Shown: in pieces, positions 62,007-64,000 of the stretch
Layout of the letters: each line of letters opens with the position of its first letter
Numbering within the stretch: the first letter of the stretch is position 1
NCBI GenBank assembly: GCA_040388375.1
Contig: JAZKBU010000009.1
Coordinates: 158,494 to 222,493, forward strand
Direction of reading: 5' to 3'
Origin: Bacteroidota bacterium
GTDB taxonomy: Bacteria > Bacteroidota > Bacteroidia > UKL13-3
DNA: 64,000 bases
Position numbers and translations under genes: made by a program
Notes under the pieces: generated by a model
Database searches by the model: none
The model's input: the letters and a program-made list of their open reading frames with translations, nothing else
Told to the model about the DNA's origin: nothing

Positions 62007-63740
62007 ATGAACATTCAATTTAATGCATTTGCTTTAACCTTATTAATGTCAGGAATAGCCAATTTATTGCTAGCACTATTCGTATTCCAAAAAGTTGGAA
62101 GTGCAGTGAAGTGGTTTTCAATTATGATGCTTTGTATTTCCATTTGGTCCATTGCATACGCTTTAGAACTGGCAAGTAGTGACCTTAACCAAATGTTACT
62201 ATTCATCAATTTTGAATATATAGGAATCACATTTCTCCCCTCAGCTTGGATTGTATTTGTCATTAAATTTACAGGAAAATCTAATTGGCTCACCCCACTA
62301 AATTATCTTAAAATCTTCATATTTCCGGCTATTGCCTTACTACTGGTTTGGACTAACAATCTACATCACTTACACTACCAAACAGTATCCGTAAGTAATG
62401 AAAGCAACTTCCCTTTATTATCTTTTCAACCCGGAATCTGGTACCATGTACATACAGTATATTTTTACTTTATGCTCGGCTGGGGTATTTTTATGCTCAT
62501 TCGATTCTTTCAAAAAGGATATCTAATATACAAAAAACAATACATAGCTATTTTAATAGCAGCACTCATTCCATGGATTACAAATCTTATTTATCTAATA
62601 GGTTACAGGCCATTCCAACATATTGATTTAACTCCTTATGCATTTATTACTACTTCAGCAGCTATTGCTTTTGCGTTACTAAAATTCAGCCTGTTCAATT
62701 TAATTCCGCTTGCTCGTGAAAAAGTAATTGAAAGCATGAATGATGGAGTAATAATATTAGATTGGGATAAGAGAATAATTGATACCAACAAAATAGTAAG
62801 TCAATTTTTAGGGCTTACAAGTGACAACATAATTGGGAAAAAACTAAATGAAGTAATAAATAATCAAAACCTAACTACGCTATTACAGCATGGTAAAGAT
62901 GATAAAACAATTATCAATTTAGACTCCAAACATTTTGAAATAACTTTTACAACAATCGTCAATAAAAATGCTATACAAAATGGAACACTATTATTATTTA
63001 GGGATATTACCGAAAATAAATTAGCAGAAGAAAAACTACAAAATCAAGCAGAGCAGTTACAAAAAACAAATGCATTAAAAGATAAACTGTTCTCCATTAT
63101 CTCTCACGATTTAAGAACACCCTTAGCTAATTTAGTAAGTCTATTAGCTATTGCAAAAGAGGGTTATTTATCACTTGATGAATTGAAAGCCGTGCTTCCT
63201 AGCATTTCAGAAAATGTCGATTACACCTCTTCCCTTATTGATAATTTACTTAACTGGTCAAAAAGCCAAATTGATCAGGAAAGCACAGTGAAAGAAATAC
63301 ATTCAATAAAAGAAATTCTTGATAAAGAAATAACTTACCTATCCAAAAATGCTGCAGACAAAAAAATCGAAGTTATTAATTTAATCAGTAGCGATTGTAC
63401 CCTATTAGTAGATAAAGACATGATGCAATTAGTATTCAGAAACCTAATTTCCAATGCTATCAAATTCTGTAATCAATTCGACACAATAACCATATCTTCA
63501 ATTGTATCAAGTCACAAAACGACAATTATAGTAAAAGATACAGGAATCGGAATGGATGAAAATAAACTACAAAAACTATTCAGTACAGAAACATTTACTA
63601 CATTAGGAACAAAAGAAGAAAAAGGCACTGGATTAGGCTTACATCTTTGTAAGGACTTTATTGAAAAAAACAATGGACAGATTAGTGTAAAAAGTGAATT
63701 AGGGACCGGAACAACTTTCACAATTGAGTTTCAAACTTGA
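62007..63740 (+). CDS. Orphan sensor histidine kinase (7TM-PAS-HisKA-HATPase)
   Basis: A 577-residue protein. The N-terminal ~230 residues form about seven membrane helices, the His-kinase N-terminal 7TM type. A PAS domain follows (~235-340, with ILDWDKRIIDTNKIVSQFLG). HisKA: the phospho-acceptor is His367 in FSIISHDLRTPLAN. HATPase: NLISNAIKFC (N box), KDTGIGMD (G1), GTGLGLHLCKDF (G2). All kinase parts look intact. ATG 62007 starts the first helix; an upstream TTG at 61881 would add residues matching the end of the divergent gene's leader and is rejected. No response regulator is within view. Confidence 0.9.
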   Translation: MNIQFNAFALTLLMSGIANLLLALFVFQKVGSAVKWFSIMMLCISIWSIAYALELASSDLNQMLLFINFEYIGITFLPSAWIVFVIKFTGKSNWLTPLNYLKIFIFPAIALLLVWTNNLHHLHYQTVSVSNESNFPLLSFQPGIWYHVHTVYFYFMLGWGIFMLIRFFQKGYLIYKKQYIAILIAALIPWITNLIYLIGYRPFQHIDLTPYAFITTSAAIAFALLKFSLFNLIPLAREKVIESMNDGVIILDWDKRIIDTNKIVSQFLGLTSDNIIGKKLNEVINNQNLTTLLQHGKDDKTIINLDSKHFEITFTTIVNKNAIQNGTLLLFRDITENKLAEEKLQNQAEQLQKTNALKDKLFSIISHDLRTPLANLVSLLAIAKEGYLSLDELKAVLPSISENVDYTSSLIDNLLNWSKSQIDQESTVKEIHSIKEILDKEITYLSKNAADKKIEVINLISSDCTLLVDKDMMQLVFRNLISNAIKFCNQFDTITISSIVSSHKTTIIVKDTGIGMDENKLQKLFSTETFTTLGTKEEKGTGLGLHLCKDFIEKNNGQISVKSELGTGTTFTIEFQT

Positions 63741-64000
63741 ACACTCAGATTAATCTATATCTCATAATTACAAACTCAATTCTATATGCTCTTACTATAT
63801 AGAGCATAATTAGTTTTATGTAATGAGGACAACAACCAAAAATCATACGCCTAACTTATTTCGTTTTAGCATCCCCAAATTGCATAAAAAGCTATAAGAT
63901 CATTTATAATCTTTCTATCATCTTTGAAGATTAAGACTGTGCGAAACAACAAACATAGTTAATTACTTAAAAAGTTTAAAAAATAAAAAAGGCTGTCTTT
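63741..64000. other. 3' intergenic end of window
   Basis: This holds a weak inverted repeat (TATGCTCT 63785..63792, loop of 8, AGAGCATA 63801..63808), possibly the kinase terminator. No other feature is seen. A run AAAAAAGGC at 63986 may start another terminator cut by the window edge. Confidence 0.35.

Noticed and set aside
1..64000. tRNA, CRISPR, prophage or IS element
   Set aside because: Reading both strands showed no cloverleaf-like T-loop sequences, no short regularly spaced repeats other than the coding Ig modules, and no transposase or phage genes.

Overview
The window reads as an AT-rich chromosome segment from a Bacteroidota bacterium, most likely an environmental, Chitinophagales- or Sphingobacteriales-like lineage. 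The evidence is type IX secretion (T9SS) cargo with C-terminal 'YPNP' type A sorting domains, the block bamD-rpoZ-coaBC-porD (DUF4835), a Bacteroidota-type omega subunit, many short lipoproteins, and several promoter elements close to TTTG-N19-TAnnTTTG. Genus-level assignment is not possible from the sequence alone. No tRNA, rRNA, CRISPR array, prophage or insertion sequence was seen.

Layout. 1-10.9 kb: two giant secreted repeat proteins built from 285-bp Ig-like modules (8 visible modules in the partial first gene, 16 in the second). They share a 1,478-bp stretch that looks identical by eye, and folK lies between the two copies. 10.9-14.3 kb (minus): porD, coaBC, rpoZ, bamD. 14.3-19.5 kb (plus): NlpC/P60 lipoprotein, amino-acid permease, a large nitronate-monooxygenase-like protein, an APH-fold kinase. 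19.5-23.4 kb (minus): ABC1/UbiB-type kinase with its TetR regulator, and a CHASE3-PAS sensor with no output domain. 23.5-38.5 kb: housekeeping genes (dnaG, gcvT, hflX, cysS) mixed with envelope proteins of unknown function, an alpha/beta hydrolase, an M28 peptidase and a GT9 heptosyltransferase-like protein.

38.5-45.6 kb is the most accessory-looking part. It holds a five-gene arsenic operon (arsR, DUF6428, acr3, ArsO-like monooxygenase, metallophosphoesterase) with a readable promoter/operator. Next to it is a three-gene string of racemase, GNAT and a BlaB-like subclass B1 metallo-beta-lactamase. 45.6-64 kb returns to conserved genes: YebC, GT2, an M16 peptidase, prmC, ribD, a DMT transporter, a YigZ-family protein, a thermolysin-like T9SS peptidase, an SDR, ftcD, a T9SS cargo protein, a CCA-adding-type nucleotidyltransferase and an orphan 7TM-PAS histidine kinase.

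No complete new defence or biosynthetic system was recognised. The strongest unusual signals are: the identical adhesin repeats around folK, which would fuse in frame and delete folK if they recombined; the three-cysteine Ig module; the divergent nitronate-monooxygenase-like protein; the output-less PAS sensor; and the metallophosphoesterase coupled into the ars operon.
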